A stretch of 64,000 bases of DNA from Candidatus Rifleibacteriota bacterium (GTDB lineage Bacteria > Muiribacteriota > Ozemobacteria > Ozemobacterales > Ozemobacteraceae), in the NCBI GenBank assembly GCA_012520995.1, contig JAAYNI010000018.1, positions 1 to 64,000 of the forward strand, given 5' to 3'. Below the pieces are notes generated by a model. It had not been told where the DNA came from. It saw only the letters and a list, made by a program, of their open reading frames with translations, and searched no databases. Below, in pieces: positions 1 through 9,580 of the stretch. Both the position numbers and the translations under genes were made by a program. Every line of letters starts with the position of its first letter. The stretch's first letter is position 1.

Positions 1-147
1 ATTTCCTCATTGGTTTTATGCCATTCAACTGCTATTAGGATTTGTTTTTCATATCAGAGTTTCAACTGTTTATTAGCTACTTAGAACAATTATCAGTTTC
101 AGTATTGAGTTCTAAACGATTTCATCACCAAGTAAGCACTAGCAACT
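1..147. other. AT-rich non-coding start of window
   Basis: Downstream flank of the SpoIID-type gene. I see no convincing ORF, RNA gene or strong terminator here. The gene beyond the window edge is unknown. Confidence 0.4.
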
Positions 148-1407
148 TTAGTAGTTTGTTTTCACTTCAGTTCCAGGATAGTAAAAATTCAAAATTTCTA
201 TTGTTGTTTTACCTTTTTTAGCTAATCCGTCGGCTCCATATAGACACATACCAACTCCATCTCCTTCTCCTTTGCCAGTGTATTGAAGGGTTCTGCTCAT
301 GACTTCTTCTTTAAATCTGGCACTTTTGAAAGACTTGGATCCAAAAAACTTCTGAAGCTTTTTCAGAAATTCAATTCCAGAAATGATTTTAGATGATTTT
401 CCACTTATTTTTACAGATGTTATGCGTTCTTCGTTGTTGATTTGCTCAGGTTTCCAAGAGGTGTATAAATAGCTGGCTCCTGAAGCATAAGATAGCGATA
501 AAAAAGTTTCCAGTTCGCTTTTATTAATTTCAATAAGCCACCTAAATGATGGACTGTGCATGCAATTTTCTGCTTCTCCATGTCTATATACATCCGCTTG
601 GGCTATATGATAGGGCTCTTTAATACCATAAACGCTTTCCGAAGAAGATATTTTACCGCCGCAAGTATGATGATATCGCGGCAATATAATTTGGTTTTTA
701 TAGGTTAAAACTTTATTGGCTGTATGTTTTACAAGTATTTCCGGCAAAGTCTTGTTTGAGCCGATTCCTTGGTATTTGACGCAATGCCTTTGATTACAAA
801 TATCCACGCCTTCTGCTTTATGGAGTGAATTTCTTTTAAAATAGAGCAGCTTGGTTCTTAATGCAATAATATGTGCTTTTACAGCTTGCGAGTTGTTTGA
901 AAAGGCTTCCTGAGAGGCGACTGCGGCGAGGAGGCGATTCAAAGGCAATTGATTGATCAGGCGAATGCTGAAATTGTCTGCATCCTTTGTAAAAGAAAGT
1001 TCACCTTCAAAAAGCATAGGAGCTGATGGAGGAAAAGTAACGCTAATTAGATCTCCTCCTTTGAAAATTATTCTTTTATATTCAAAAGGCGATTCAGGCA
1101 TATTGCCTGCTCTAAAAGCAAGTCCTTTCTGTGACAATGTTATAAGAACATCTTGAGTTTCACCGAGAGTCATGGAGACACTTCTTGACAACTCTTTATT
1201 TTGTTCTTTATCTCGCAGTTTCTCTACAGGGTCAGCTAGTATAACTGTCCAATTTCCGGAATAAGACTGAAGTCTTGCGAAGGTTTTAGGCTGTTCTAAA
1301 TTGACAAGCACCTTAAAAAGTTCATCATCGCAAGAAGCTGCAAAGAGAGGAGAAATTATGAGGGTAAATGTCAAGAGAAGGAGATAGTATGGGAGTTTGC
1401 TTTTCAT
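148..1407 (-). CDS. SpoIID/LytB-domain exported protein
   Basis: The protein has 419 residues. It starts with a Sec signal (hydrophobic run ending near LFAASC), so the mature part is periplasmic. The second half matches the SpoIID/LytB domain: QAVKAHIIALRTKLLYF, then VDICNQRHCVKYQGIG, then RYHHTCGGKISSSESVYG, and the closing GDGVGMCLYGADGLAKKG with EILNFYYPGTEV. SpoIID proteins are lytic transglycosylases or amidase enhancers acting on denuded peptidoglycan. In non-spore-formers the domain is linked to cell-wall remodelling and division. The start lies one base after the stop of the upstream TPR-like gene, and an AAGGA site overlaps that stop, so the two are translationally coupled. The domain call is firm; the substrate is inferred. 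Confidence 0.85.
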   Translation of the reverse strand: MKSKLPYYLLLLTFTLIISPLFAASCDDELFKVLVNLEQPKTFARLQSYSGNWTVILADPVEKLRDKEQNKELSRSVSMTLGETQDVLITLSQKGLAFRAGNMPESPFEYKRIIFKGGDLISVTFPPSAPMLFEGELSFTKDADNFSIRLINQLPLNRLLAAVASQEAFSNNSQAVKAHIIALRTKLLYFKRNSLHKAEGVDICNQRHCVKYQGIGSNKTLPEILVKHTANKVLTYKNQIILPRYHHTCGGKISSSESVYGIKEPYHIAQADVYRHGEAENCMHSPSFRWLIEINKSELETFLSLSYASGASYLYTSWKPEQINNEERITSVKISGKSSKIISGIEFLKKLQKFFGSKSFKSARFKEEVMSRTLQYTGKGEGDGVGMCLYGADGLAKKGKTTIEILNFYYPGTEVKTNY

Positions 1408-1408
1408 T

Positions 1409-2758
1409 TTATCCTTTTTGAATATTAAATAAATTTAGAAGTTTTAAAAAGAGGGTGATCAAAAAATTGGAGAGAATTTTGAATCTTGCTGAATACTTCA
1501 TTGATGATACCAGTCTAGGACTAGTTCTCATATATAGGCGATTTATTGCAGTTCCTGCTGGCAGAGAAAAGAGAACGTCCCGCCTGAATGCTCTCAGAGC
1601 TGCAATTTTTTTAGGCTCATTTTGGCATGCAAAGGAAGCTACAAAACACAGATAGTTTCCATCTCTTTTTTCGTAGTCAGGCGTAAAGTTCTGATCTTTA
1701 TTGTAAATCATAGCCCTAATGCTTTCAGCCCGCTCATTTTCTCCTAAATATTTTAGAGTCATATGAAAATTATTCAGCACTTCAATGTCAGAATGATCTA
1801 TGGTGAAAGCCATTTCATAAGCTTTTAAGGCTTGCAATAGATGTTTTTTTCCGAAAGTTGAGCCTGCGGCTATGCCTTTTTGAAGATAAAAGGCTCCTGC
1901 TTCTATTAAGAGCGGGTATTTTATATCTTCAATTTTCTTGGCTGTCTCGATAATCTCTGGCTGATCCTCTCCGTGAAGCCGCTGAAGGTTGTTTATTAGG
2001 GTGTCAGAGTCGCCGAATCTCTTAACTTTTGCTAAAGAAATAGCTTTCATCAGTTCCATCGATAATGGCAAATTTTTAATTCTTTTGTCGCGGTTTTCAA
2101 ACAGTTCTAAAAGCAGACTGTAAGAGGCATTGCTCCAAGCATTTTCTACATCTTGTACGAAGCTGTTATATTCCTCTTCGGGTATGGGATAAACTTGGGT
2201 AATTGGTGCCAGTATTTGGCGCTTCTGTAGAAGTTTTTCTTTTTTGATTTCTTCAATTGTTTGGCGAAATTCAGCAGCGCCTTTTGGATCATTGATTTGA
2301 GTACGGCATTCAGCAAGACCTATTAACGGCAATGTCGAATCAGGGAAGAGATGAGCTGCCTTGGCGAAATGGCCCTCAGCTTCGTTGGAAAGTTGTCTTA
2401 TTCTCTTTGAGAAGGTGATGCTGTTAGCATTTTTTTCCAATATAACTTTATCTTCTTTAATTTTTTTTAGAAGACTGTTGCCTTTATAAAGAAGATTGTC
2501 AAAATAATGTTTTTTTGCCGTAGCAGCCAAGGAAAGGTATTTTCTATCCTCGCCATATAGCTCTTTTAAACGGTCAATAATAAAATGACTTTCTTCAAAC
2601 TTCCGTTCTTTTTCAAAATCATTGTAAAGTTCTTCCAAAACCGTGATATCTGGTTTGAAATTCTGCTTTATATAGTCGTTGATTATCTTGTTAATAGCGT
2701 TCGCATTTCCGTTAAGGACTGCGAACTTTATAGAAGACTTGAAATTTTGCGAATTCAT
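1409..2758 (-). CDS. TPR-like helical repeat protein, function unknown
   Basis: This 449-residue, almost entirely helical protein has no signal peptide. Segments such as HFAKAAHLFPDSTLPLIGLA and ALKAYEMAFTIDHSDIEVL look like tetratricopeptide units (alternating small and aromatic positions, A-x-x-x-F/Y-P/H). The last 25 residues are hydrophobic (ILSNFLITLFLKLLNLF) and could be a C-terminal membrane anchor. TPR arrays are protein-binding scaffolds. It is the first gene of a two-gene unit with the SpoIID protein, so a role in assembling or regulating that wall enzyme is a reasonable inference. I do not recognise a named family. Confidence 0.6.
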   Translation of the reverse strand: MNSQNFKSSIKFAVLNGNANAINKIINDYIKQNFKPDITVLEELYNDFEKERKFEESHFIIDRLKELYGEDRKYLSLAATAKKHYFDNLLYKGNSLLKKIKEDKVILEKNANSITFSKRIRQLSNEAEGHFAKAAHLFPDSTLPLIGLAECRTQINDPKGAAEFRQTIEEIKKEKLLQKRQILAPITQVYPIPEEEYNSFVQDVENAWSNASYSLLLELFENRDKRIKNLPLSMELMKAISLAKVKRFGDSDTLINNLQRLHGEDQPEIIETAKKIEDIKYPLLIEAGAFYLQKGIAAGSTFGKKHLLQALKAYEMAFTIDHSDIEVLNNFHMTLKYLGENERAESIRAMIYNKDQNFTPDYEKRDGNYLCFVASFACQNEPKKIAALRAFRRDVLFSLPAGTAINRLYMRTSPRLVSSMKYSARFKILSNFLITLFLKLLNLFNIQKG

Positions 2759-2774
2759 GTGAATCTTTCTACTG

Positions 2775-2804
2775 TTGCTTATTAAGGTGAAAATAAGCTA
2801 TCAT
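2775..2804 (+). promoter_or_regulatory. Putative sigma70-type promoter of the exported-protein gene
   Basis: TTGCTT and TATCAT separated by 18 bp lie about 45 bp before the ATG at 2849, in the divergent gap with the TPR gene. This is a pattern match only. Confidence 0.35.
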
Positions 2805-2848
2805 TTTAATAGAGGTTTGAAAAGAAAAGGAGAGGCAGAAAAATAAAG

Positions 2849-3859
2849 ATGCTCCCTACTAACAGATATTTGCCATTTATACTGATTTTCGTCTTAGTGA
2901 CTCCTATGATTTTCTCTGCTGTTTTCAGGGAAATACCTGTGTACAATGAATGGTATTTGTCTGATTCCAACTATAGACCTTCAAGACCTTTTTTTATTAT
3001 AAACGATCTTGATTTCTTCATCAATGAATGGGAGAAAGCTGGCTTCAAAGAAGATTATCCACATATAGATTTTGCAAAGTTTTCGATATTTGTATGGACT
3101 CCAGGGGCGACTGTGAAAAATTATGATCAGGTGCGTATAGAAAAAATCATTCACTTGCAAGATGGATTTATAGTCTTGATGGATCCATCTAAAGCCAAAT
3201 CGGGACGTGGCTTTTCCAGGCCTGTTTTATTTACCCTGGTTCCGAAAATTCAAAAATCAGATGTCTTTATCTATGACATTATTTATGATAACCGTGGAAA
3301 CATTAAAGATTATGACTTGAAATACACTCTCTGGAACATGGATGGCCTGCGAACAACCCCTATGGTAGTGTTAAAGCTGGATCCTCCAGAGAAACCGACT
3401 GTTGCTTTAGCTTCTATGAGCAGGGAAGAAAAGGTTAAGGCGGGCATTATTGCTGCTCCTTCTGTTTCTTCTCAGCCAACTGCAGTGTCTGCTCAAACGC
3501 AATCATTCTCTGAGAACAGAACGAAGACTCCTGCAACACAAAGCATACAGGTCTCTGCCCCCACCGTCAGAACCTCTTCTTATAGGCCGCAAACGCAAAT
3601 GAACACTACAACGCCAAACACTGTTTATAGTCCTGGAGCTTCGACAACCACATACAGTTCAAGAACTTCTGCAACTTCACAGGTTTATTCGAGACCAGCA
3701 GGTTCTCAGCAGAATACTAGAACTTCTGCTTCTGTTGCTAAGCAAAAATCGCCTATGACCTTGGAAGAAATGAATACTTCTCAAAGCAATGAGCTTATAG
3801 CTCCTCCAGGAATGACTGATGACGGGCTTTTCGGTTCAAAGTTTGATATAGAGTTTTGA
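2849..3859 (+). CDS. Exported protein with Ser/Thr/Gln-rich linker, unknown
   Basis: The 336 residues open with a signal-like segment (RYLPFILIFVLVTPMIFSAVF). A folded N-terminal part of about 160 residues follows, rich in aromatics and Asp (FFIINDLDFFINEWEKAGF, VFIYDIIYDNRGNIKDYDL). Residues 190-310 are low complexity, dominated by Ser, Thr, Gln and Ala, as in a surface or periplasmic spacer. The C-terminus is again ordered (PPGMTDDGLFGSKFDIEF). AAGGAGAGG lies 12-15 bases upstream of the ATG, a long spacing. The corrinoid adenosyltransferase gene follows after 46 bp. I recognise no family; an envelope-associated structural protein is possible but not shown. Confidence 0.55.
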   Translation: MLPTNRYLPFILIFVLVTPMIFSAVFREIPVYNEWYLSDSNYRPSRPFFIINDLDFFINEWEKAGFKEDYPHIDFAKFSIFVWTPGATVKNYDQVRIEKIIHLQDGFIVLMDPSKAKSGRGFSRPVLFTLVPKIQKSDVFIYDIIYDNRGNIKDYDLKYTLWNMDGLRTTPMVVLKLDPPEKPTVALASMSREEKVKAGIIAAPSVSSQPTAVSAQTQSFSENRTKTPATQSIQVSAPTVRTSSYRPQTQMNTTTPNTVYSPGASTTTYSSRTSATSQVYSRPAGSQQNTRTSASVAKQKSPMTLEEMNTSQSNELIAPPGMTDDGLFGSKFDIEF

Positions 3860-3905
3860 GCTGTTTCAGAGTTGATTAAATAAAGAGTTTTTTTCGGAGA
3901 GGGAT

Positions 3906-4430
3906 ATGATTCAAGTCTACAAAGGTGACGGAAAAGGAAAAACTACTGCTGCTATAGGCCTTATAATAAGAGCCTTTGGACATGGGCGTAAACCGGCTAT
4001 GGTTTTATTCGACAAAGGAAGCATTAACTATAAGCATAGTGAGCTGATTATTTTTGACAGACTAGGTATACATTACCATATAACCGGTTGTGAGCGCATG
4101 AAACCTGACGGCACATTCCGTTTCGGAGTGACAGAAGCTGATAAGCGTGAAGCCAAACTTGGGATTGAATATGCGAAAGACATCATCAAAAATAAGAAAT
4201 ATGATCTTATAGTATTGGATGAAATTCTTTCAGCTGAATCATACGGTCTTCTTTCAACCGAGGATATTCTGGGACTCCTGGAACTCTATGACGGCAAAAT
4301 AGAGCTTGTATTGACGGGCAGAACAGACAATCAAATGATTCTGGACAAAGCTGATCTTGTAACCACTATGAAAAAGACCAAACATTATTTTGACGAAGGA
4401 CAAGAAGCACGCCCAGGAATTGAATATTAG
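3906..4430 (+). CDS. Corrinoid adenosyltransferase, CobA/CobO/BtuR family
   Basis: The 174 residues match the ATP:cob(I)alamin adenosyltransferase family along their full length. They start with the P-loop GDGKGKTT (residues 7-14), then have the Walker-B-like stretch YDLIVLDEILSA, and end near ELVLTGR and the usual tail. The enzyme transfers the adenosyl group of ATP to Co(I) corrinoid to make adenosylcobalamin. No other cobalamin gene is nearby, so salvage of imported corrinoid is more likely than a role in local de novo synthesis. A GGAGAGGG ribosome site precedes the ATG closely. The family assignment is strong; cobA, cobO and btuR are alternative symbols, so none is chosen. Confidence 0.9.
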   Translation: MIQVYKGDGKGKTTAAIGLIIRAFGHGRKPAMVLFDKGSINYKHSELIIFDRLGIHYHITGCERMKPDGTFRFGVTEADKREAKLGIEYAKDIIKNKKYDLIVLDEILSAESYGLLSTEDILGLLELYDGKIELVLTGRTDNQMILDKADLVTTMKKTKHYFDEGQEARPGIEY

Positions 4431-4465
4431 CGCTGTGTTTCAGCTAAGCCCTGATTCCTTGGAGT

Positions 4466-7198
4466 TTAGTGCTTTGGCGATGTGGGGGAAGAATCCATTA
4501 TTGGTCCGCCAGAAGAATATCTTTGTCCCAAAGTTTCCTTGAAGTTTTTCTTGTCATTTGCATGCCTATAGGCTTCATCGTAAGAAATTCTCCTTGCTAT
4601 GACAGCATTTTCTAAGCATTTGTCAAGAGTTATCATGCCATCTTCTGTGCCGGTTTGCATCAAAGAGGTGATTTGTTCAAGTTTGTTATCTCTTATACAT
4701 CTTCTTATGGGAAGAGTGCCTATAAGGACTTCATAAATCAATACTCGGCCATCGGCAAGGTATGCAGGTACCAGTCTTTGTGAGATAATAGCTCTAAGTG
4801 TTGTGGACAGCTGCATTCTGATCATTTCTTGAATGTTTCCTGGAAAGCTTCCTACAACGCGGTTTACAGATTCATAAGCGGAGTTGGTGTGAAGAGTAGA
4901 GAAAACAAGGTGGCCTGTTTCAGAGGCGGTTAAAGCGAGTTTCATGGTTTCAGGGTCACGCATTTCTCCTACCAAGATTACGTCAGGGTCTTCACGTAAC
5001 GCGCTTCTCAAAGCGTTTTCAAAAGAAAGCGTATTAGAGCCCAGTTCTCTTTGGTTAACCACACATCTTTTATGGGGGTGGATAAATTCTATTGGGTCTT
5101 CAATTGTCATTATATGTTGGTAGGCTGTTCTGTTGATATGGTCTATTAATGCGGCTAATGTTGTTGATTTACCTGAGCCTGTTGCGCCTGTAACCAAGAC
5201 CAGTCCTGACTTGTTAGAGCAGATTTGCTCGCTGATAGATTCGTCAAGACCTATTTCTTTGAATGTTGGCACAGAATTAGGAATCATCCTGAAAACTCCG
5301 GCCATACCATTCTTTTGCATAAAGACGTTAACTCTGAAGCGTGTTCCGTCTTCAATTTCGTGTGAAAAGTCAAGTTCCATCCTTTGTTCAAAAACGCGTT
5401 TTTGTTCTTCATTCATAATGGAATAAAGAAGGAAACGGCTTTTTTCAGGGGTGACTGTTTCCGCTTGAGTTCTTATAAGCTCGCCGCTGACTCTAATAGA
5501 AGGAGGCAAGCCTGATGTCAGATGAAGGTCTGAACCTTTTACTTCTCTTAGGTAGTTCAAAAGGTCTCGCATGCTGGAAAGAGCTCCAATTATAGCAGAA
5601 GGTCTTAAAACTTTCTTTTGAACCGTGACATCGGACATAATTTCATGGGTTATGCTTCCTTCCTTTAGAAGGGCGTCCAACTGTTCTGGCGAGTATTTTG
5701 ATACTGTATTTACAAACTTTTCTTGTTCTAACTCTGTAGAGGAGTCGTAAAGGTATAGAAACGATGAAATACCTGGATAATCGCGTCTTTTGAATATTTC
5801 TCTTGACCAGTAGGCAATGTCTTTGTCTCTGTCAAAGCAGGAAAGCACAAGATCTTTAAGAAATGCTTCACGCGGATGTTTAGATAAAGCTTCAACTATT
5901 GTGTATCTTATTGTAGTATCACGGTCGTTCAACTTTAAAAGCAGCATGTTAGCCATAAGATCAAAGTTTTGCAATTTTGCGAAAGCTTCTATGGCACAGA
6001 TTTTTATCAGAGCCACTTTGGAGTTGTCTATCATGTAGAGAAGAGGCCTCAGAGCATCGCTTGAGCCGATTTCTCCCAACACCTCGATTGCTTGAATTGT
6101 CAATTGAGGATTCTCATCATCAAGTATTCTTAATAGGTGTTCAAGTGATATTACACCTAAGCTTACCAAGACAGATTTTGCATAGTTTTGTATAAAGACT
6201 ATGTCGCTATTAAGATACTTAATTATTTCCGGCACTATTTCAGGTCTTCTGACTTCAGAATAGGCGGTTAGTATAAAATAGGCCGTATCCATGTCTGTAC
6301 GGTTGAAAGTGTTTTTCAAAAACTCTACGACTTTTATTCCCATGGTGATGCCCAGATAACGCATTATAATTAGTTTTGCATGTCTCGCTGATGAAGCGAA
6401 AACGGAGAGCAAGGGTTTGAGGGCCTGCTCTCTCCATTTGCATAGAGCTTTTAATGCTTCTTCCCTGAGTATATCTGAGTCGTCATTTATAAATTCAATT
6501 AAGTGTTTGATTGCGATTTCGCCGCACATTTCGCCAAAAGCGGCTGCAATATAGGGTTTAAGATAGCCTGTCGGGTCGCTCTCAAGCATTTTTTGAAATA
6601 AGGGGCCTGCTGAGTTTTTAACCACCAAAGGAATTAGCTTCATACACTCGTATTTTGCTATTGTGGAAGAGGTTTGGAAAAATTCTTGGATGATAGGGTA
6701 TATGCCTTCGCCTTTAGATATTAAAAGTTGCTTTACAGCATTTTTTACCAACCAGCTGGGGTCTGTTATTAGTGGCAGCAGGGCTTTTATTGCTTCAGGA
6801 GTATCGGACTTGCCTACTTTGTCAATGGCTGTGATTCTAATTTCATCACTTTCTTTGCTGTTCAGAAGCTGGTAAACCTCATTTTCTTCTAAAAAGCCAA
6901 GTTCTATTAGAGTAAAGTAAGCCCAAAATCTGACTTGCGGTTGATTGGAGAGTCTAAATGGCGATAGAACGCTCTTAAGAACTGTCGGATATGCTGAAAC
7001 AGTCTGAACTGTTTTTTTCTGGATACTTTCATGTTTGGAGGAAACAGCTACTGGAAAAACAGCAGCTATGATTCGTCTCTGATTCTGAGAGTTTTGAACC
7101 TGCAAGACTTCTTCCAGTTTGGAGATTGCCTGCTCATTTTCTAAAAAATCCGAGCTTTTCAGTTTATCCAGAATACTTAAGGTAATTTCTTCAATCAT
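4466..7198 (-). CDS. HEAT-repeat/PilT-like type IV pilus ATPase fusion
   Basis: This is a 910-residue fusion. Residues 1 to about 540 are HEAT-like helical repeats (for example LLPLITDPSWLVKNAVKQLL and ALRPLLYMIDNSKVALIKI). From about 550 to the end there is a complete PilT/PilU-type secretion ATPase: the N-terminal KGSDLHLTSGLPPSIRVSGE, Walker A GATGSGKST near 670, DPDVILVGEMRDPET near 735 with the catalytic Glu, and the His box FSTLHTNSA near 762. The end keeps a variant of the PilT AIRNLIRE motif (PIRRCIRDNK). PilT powers pilus retraction and is normally about 350 residues, so the 60 kDa HEAT extension is the unusual part. It probably acts as a docking or regulatory scaffold. It lies back to back with the pilin-like operon that starts just to its right. 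Confidence 0.88.
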   Translation of the reverse strand: MIEEITLSILDKLKSSDFLENEQAISKLEEVLQVQNSQNQRRIIAAVFPVAVSSKHESIQKKTVQTVSAYPTVLKSVLSPFRLSNQPQVRFWAYFTLIELGFLEENEVYQLLNSKESDEIRITAIDKVGKSDTPEAIKALLPLITDPSWLVKNAVKQLLISKGEGIYPIIQEFFQTSSTIAKYECMKLIPLVVKNSAGPLFQKMLESDPTGYLKPYIAAAFGEMCGEIAIKHLIEFINDDSDILREEALKALCKWREQALKPLLSVFASSARHAKLIIMRYLGITMGIKVVEFLKNTFNRTDMDTAYFILTAYSEVRRPEIVPEIIKYLNSDIVFIQNYAKSVLVSLGVISLEHLLRILDDENPQLTIQAIEVLGEIGSSDALRPLLYMIDNSKVALIKICAIEAFAKLQNFDLMANMLLLKLNDRDTTIRYTIVEALSKHPREAFLKDLVLSCFDRDKDIAYWSREIFKRRDYPGISSFLYLYDSSTELEQEKFVNTVSKYSPEQLDALLKEGSITHEIMSDVTVQKKVLRPSAIIGALSSMRDLLNYLREVKGSDLHLTSGLPPSIRVSGELIRTQAETVTPEKSRFLLYSIMNEEQKRVFEQRMELDFSHEIEDGTRFRVNVFMQKNGMAGVFRMIPNSVPTFKEIGLDESISEQICSNKSGLVLVTGATGSGKSTTLAALIDHINRTAYQHIMTIEDPIEFIHPHKRCVVNQRELGSNTLSFENALRSALREDPDVILVGEMRDPETMKLALTASETGHLVFSTLHTNSAYESVNRVVGSFPGNIQEMIRMQLSTTLRAIISQRLVPAYLADGRVLIYEVLIGTLPIRRCIRDNKLEQITSLMQTGTEDGMITLDKCLENAVIARRISYDEAYRHANDKKNFKETLGQRYSSGGPIMDSSPTSPKH

Positions 7199-7257
7199 GG
7201 CTCAGGTGCCTTTCAGACTGTAATTTCCACATGATGCAGTTTGGATTGTACAACACT

Positions 7258-7286
7258 TTGTGTAATATAGCAAAATTTAGTATAAT
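7258..7286 (+). promoter_or_regulatory. Promoter of pilin-like operon
   Basis: TTGTGT and a consensus TATAAT (inside TAGTATAATTCG) are separated by 17 bp. They lie about 70 bp before the TTG start at 7355, in the divergent gap with the HEAT-PilT gene. Confidence 0.6.
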
Positions 7287-7354
7287 TCGAAGTATCGTTG
7301 GAAGAATATAACAAATTTTCTTTTGATTTGTCATCTTGCAAGAGGGCAGATAAT

Positions 7355-9580
7355 TTGAAGATAACAAGTATAAATAAAGTAACTGGACGTAGAACTGGTA
7401 TGGCTATAATGTTAGCTTTGCTGGTTTTTATGGTTTTATCTATTCTTGTTATGCACTTTTTTACAGTCAGCCAACAATCAAAGTATTCTTCTTATAGATT
7501 TATGCAAGCGGAGATTGCCAGACAGCTTGCTTTCTCAGCTCAAGACGAAGCTTTTTCTATTCTTAAAAACTCATTTATTTTTAGAGACAGCCCAACTGAT
7601 TATTACCAAGCTGTTCTCACACAAGAAGCCAGAAACAAAGAAATAGAGATTAAAACTCCTCAGACGGAAAACAATCTTTTGCCTAAGAAAATGCTTCTGA
7701 AAACTACTTTCAGGATAGCAGATTTCAAAAACACTAATCATGAAGGCGTATCTTTTTCCAATAATCGAGAAGGCATAGGCACTTTGGAGATTAAGACTGT
7801 TGTTCAGCCTGAGAAGGAGGAGAAAGGCAAGCATTTAAGCGGTGGCTTAGCTACTGTCATCAGACACTACGATTATAAAGTAATTACAATGATGTCTGAC
7901 AAACAAGATCCTGCTTACAGAGATTCAGGACGTTATAATGGCAATCAATTGCTTGATTATGTTTTATTTGTAAGAAATGCATCTGACAATTTCAACAGCT
8001 TGCAAGGAGCTTCTCTTAACCCTGGAAATCCTGATGATTCCCGAGAATTCGGCGCTATGTCCTCTGCTCTGGACATAACCGTTGATACTGGTTCTTCCGA
8101 AAATTTTGGAAAAGTTGCTTTTGCTACCAGATGGACTCATGAGCAGAAGACAAGGATAGGAGAACTCTTATATTTCAACCTCCCCAAGGACAATCCCTTG
8201 GTTAATCTTGATGAATCGCCGGTAAAAATAGATGAATTGAATAAATCTAATATTGATGCCTTCTTCCCGGCTTTTTTAGATGCTGTAAGGCAAGCTGTTT
8301 CCGAAAAAGGCGGAAATTTTATAAGCGCATCTGGTTACAAAGCTCATGTTTATGAAGTAAAGCGGCCTTTAATGAAAGATTTCTTTACTGCAGAACCCCA
8401 GGCTAAGGATGGAAAGATTCCAAGCAATCTTCGCATTATAGCGGCTATGACTTCATACTATCTGCTCGCTAAAAATCAGTTTCCCTCTAATTCTCCAGAT
8501 CTCATGGCAATTTTTCCAGGCACTTATAACCCTCAGATGAGCTTTTTATTCGAAGGACAACCTGTTAAAGCTGATCGCTTAAGCCAAATTTTTACTTCTC
8601 CGGTAAGCAGAAACTACATGTATTATAGATACATTACTCTTGATATATCTCAAATGACAGTAACCTATTCTTATAAAGCAGGTCTAACCACAAAAACTGA
8701 GACTGTAAATATAGGCTCATTGGGAGAAGCGGCCAGCGCTGTGGAAAAATTGGCAAAGCAGCAAATAGCATCTATAGATAACAATGCTTTTTCAGTACAA
8801 GGTTTGGGTGGAGATATGAAGTTTGATGTATTAAGAGACCTTTGGAATAATAACGCAAAAGACAGATTCCTTAGACTCGCTATTGATGAAAAGTATCTTC
8901 CGGAAGATGGCACTTTCAATCAGGATTACTTTCGTGATTTAAATAATAAACCCTTGAATACTTCTTTTGGCGAGACAAATGAGTTATATAAGGTTCCTCC
9001 TCCTTTTGCGAACTTTCAACTTTACTCAAGGCGCGGCTTACGCCTCTCTGAGCTTGAAACAGCGGGGTTCTTGGAGCGAACATCAGACAAAAATATATTA
9101 AAACTTGATGGCTTTATTGAATTGTTGCCAGAAGAAGATAAAGATTTTTCCGCCTTTATAACAGACTTTGGCGAGAAAAAGCCGCTTGAAATAGTCGGAC
9201 AAGGCGGTATAATTGCAAACTACATACGCATAAACTCTTCTGTAACACGAGCTAATGACAATGCTCTTTGTGTCTTCATGTGCACTCCTTATACCCATCA
9301 AGGCATTATTTATGTTCAAACAGAAGAAGAAATAAATGCTGTTTTAGTGGCTATGTCAAAAAGACGAAGCTATAATGACACCTTGCTTGAAATAGAAAAA
9401 AACATGAAACTTCGTGGAGCTGTTCTTGTTGATAATATGCCTTATTGGGGAACAAATTCTAATAAGAGCGAAATTATTTATGATCAAAGGCTTAATTCTA
9501 AAAACTTAAATTTAGTACACCTTGCTCCAGTAATTACCTTTGAGAGAGTAGTTGAAAGAGCCGAAGATGAGGGTATATGA
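7355..9580 (+). CDS. Large pilin-operon protein, PilX-like N-terminus
   Basis: I choose the TTG at 7355 instead of the track start at 7298, because AGAGGG lies 8 bases before it. The product then has 741 residues. The N-terminus has a basic head followed by a long hydrophobic helix (GRRTGMAIMLALLVFMVLSILVMHFF). This resembles PilX/GspK-like minor pilins, although the Glu at +5 seen in classical prepilins is missing. The rest is a large, mostly polar, presumably periplasmic domain with no family I recognise. Its stop overlaps the next start by ATGA, and two bona fide prepilins follow, so it is probably the large tip or assembly component of a type IV pilus or type II-like pseudopilus. Family homology is inferred from topology and context only. 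Confidence 0.6.
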   Translation: MKITSINKVTGRRTGMAIMLALLVFMVLSILVMHFFTVSQQSKYSSYRFMQAEIARQLAFSAQDEAFSILKNSFIFRDSPTDYYQAVLTQEARNKEIEIKTPQTENNLLPKKMLLKTTFRIADFKNTNHEGVSFSNNREGIGTLEIKTVVQPEKEEKGKHLSGGLATVIRHYDYKVITMMSDKQDPAYRDSGRYNGNQLLDYVLFVRNASDNFNSLQGASLNPGNPDDSREFGAMSSALDITVDTGSSENFGKVAFATRWTHEQKTRIGELLYFNLPKDNPLVNLDESPVKIDELNKSNIDAFFPAFLDAVRQAVSEKGGNFISASGYKAHVYEVKRPLMKDFFTAEPQAKDGKIPSNLRIIAAMTSYYLLAKNQFPSNSPDLMAIFPGTYNPQMSFLFEGQPVKADRLSQIFTSPVSRNYMYYRYITLDISQMTVTYSYKAGLTTKTETVNIGSLGEAASAVEKLAKQQIASIDNNAFSVQGLGGDMKFDVLRDLWNNNAKDRFLRLAIDEKYLPEDGTFNQDYFRDLNNKPLNTSFGETNELYKVPPPFANFQLYSRRGLRLSELETAGFLERTSDKNILKLDGFIELLPEEDKDFSAFITDFGEKKPLEIVGQGGIIANYIRINSSVTRANDNALCVFMCTPYTHQGIIYVQTEEEINAVLVAMSKRRSYNDTLLEIEKNMKLRGAVLVDNMPYWGTNSNKSEIIYDQRLNSKNLNLVHLAPVITFERVVERAEDEGI

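Noticed and set aside
953-1156. Small plus-strand ORF inside the SpoIID gene and many similar short ORFs across the track
   Set aside because: They lie inside longer genes with recognised motifs on the other strand or frame, lack ribosome sites and have no domain likeness. They are shadows.
148-1407. SpoIID as evidence of endospore formation
   Set aside because: SpoIID/LytB domains are common in non-sporulating bacteria, and no other sporulation gene is present; SpoIIE-type phosphatases are also widespread in signalling.
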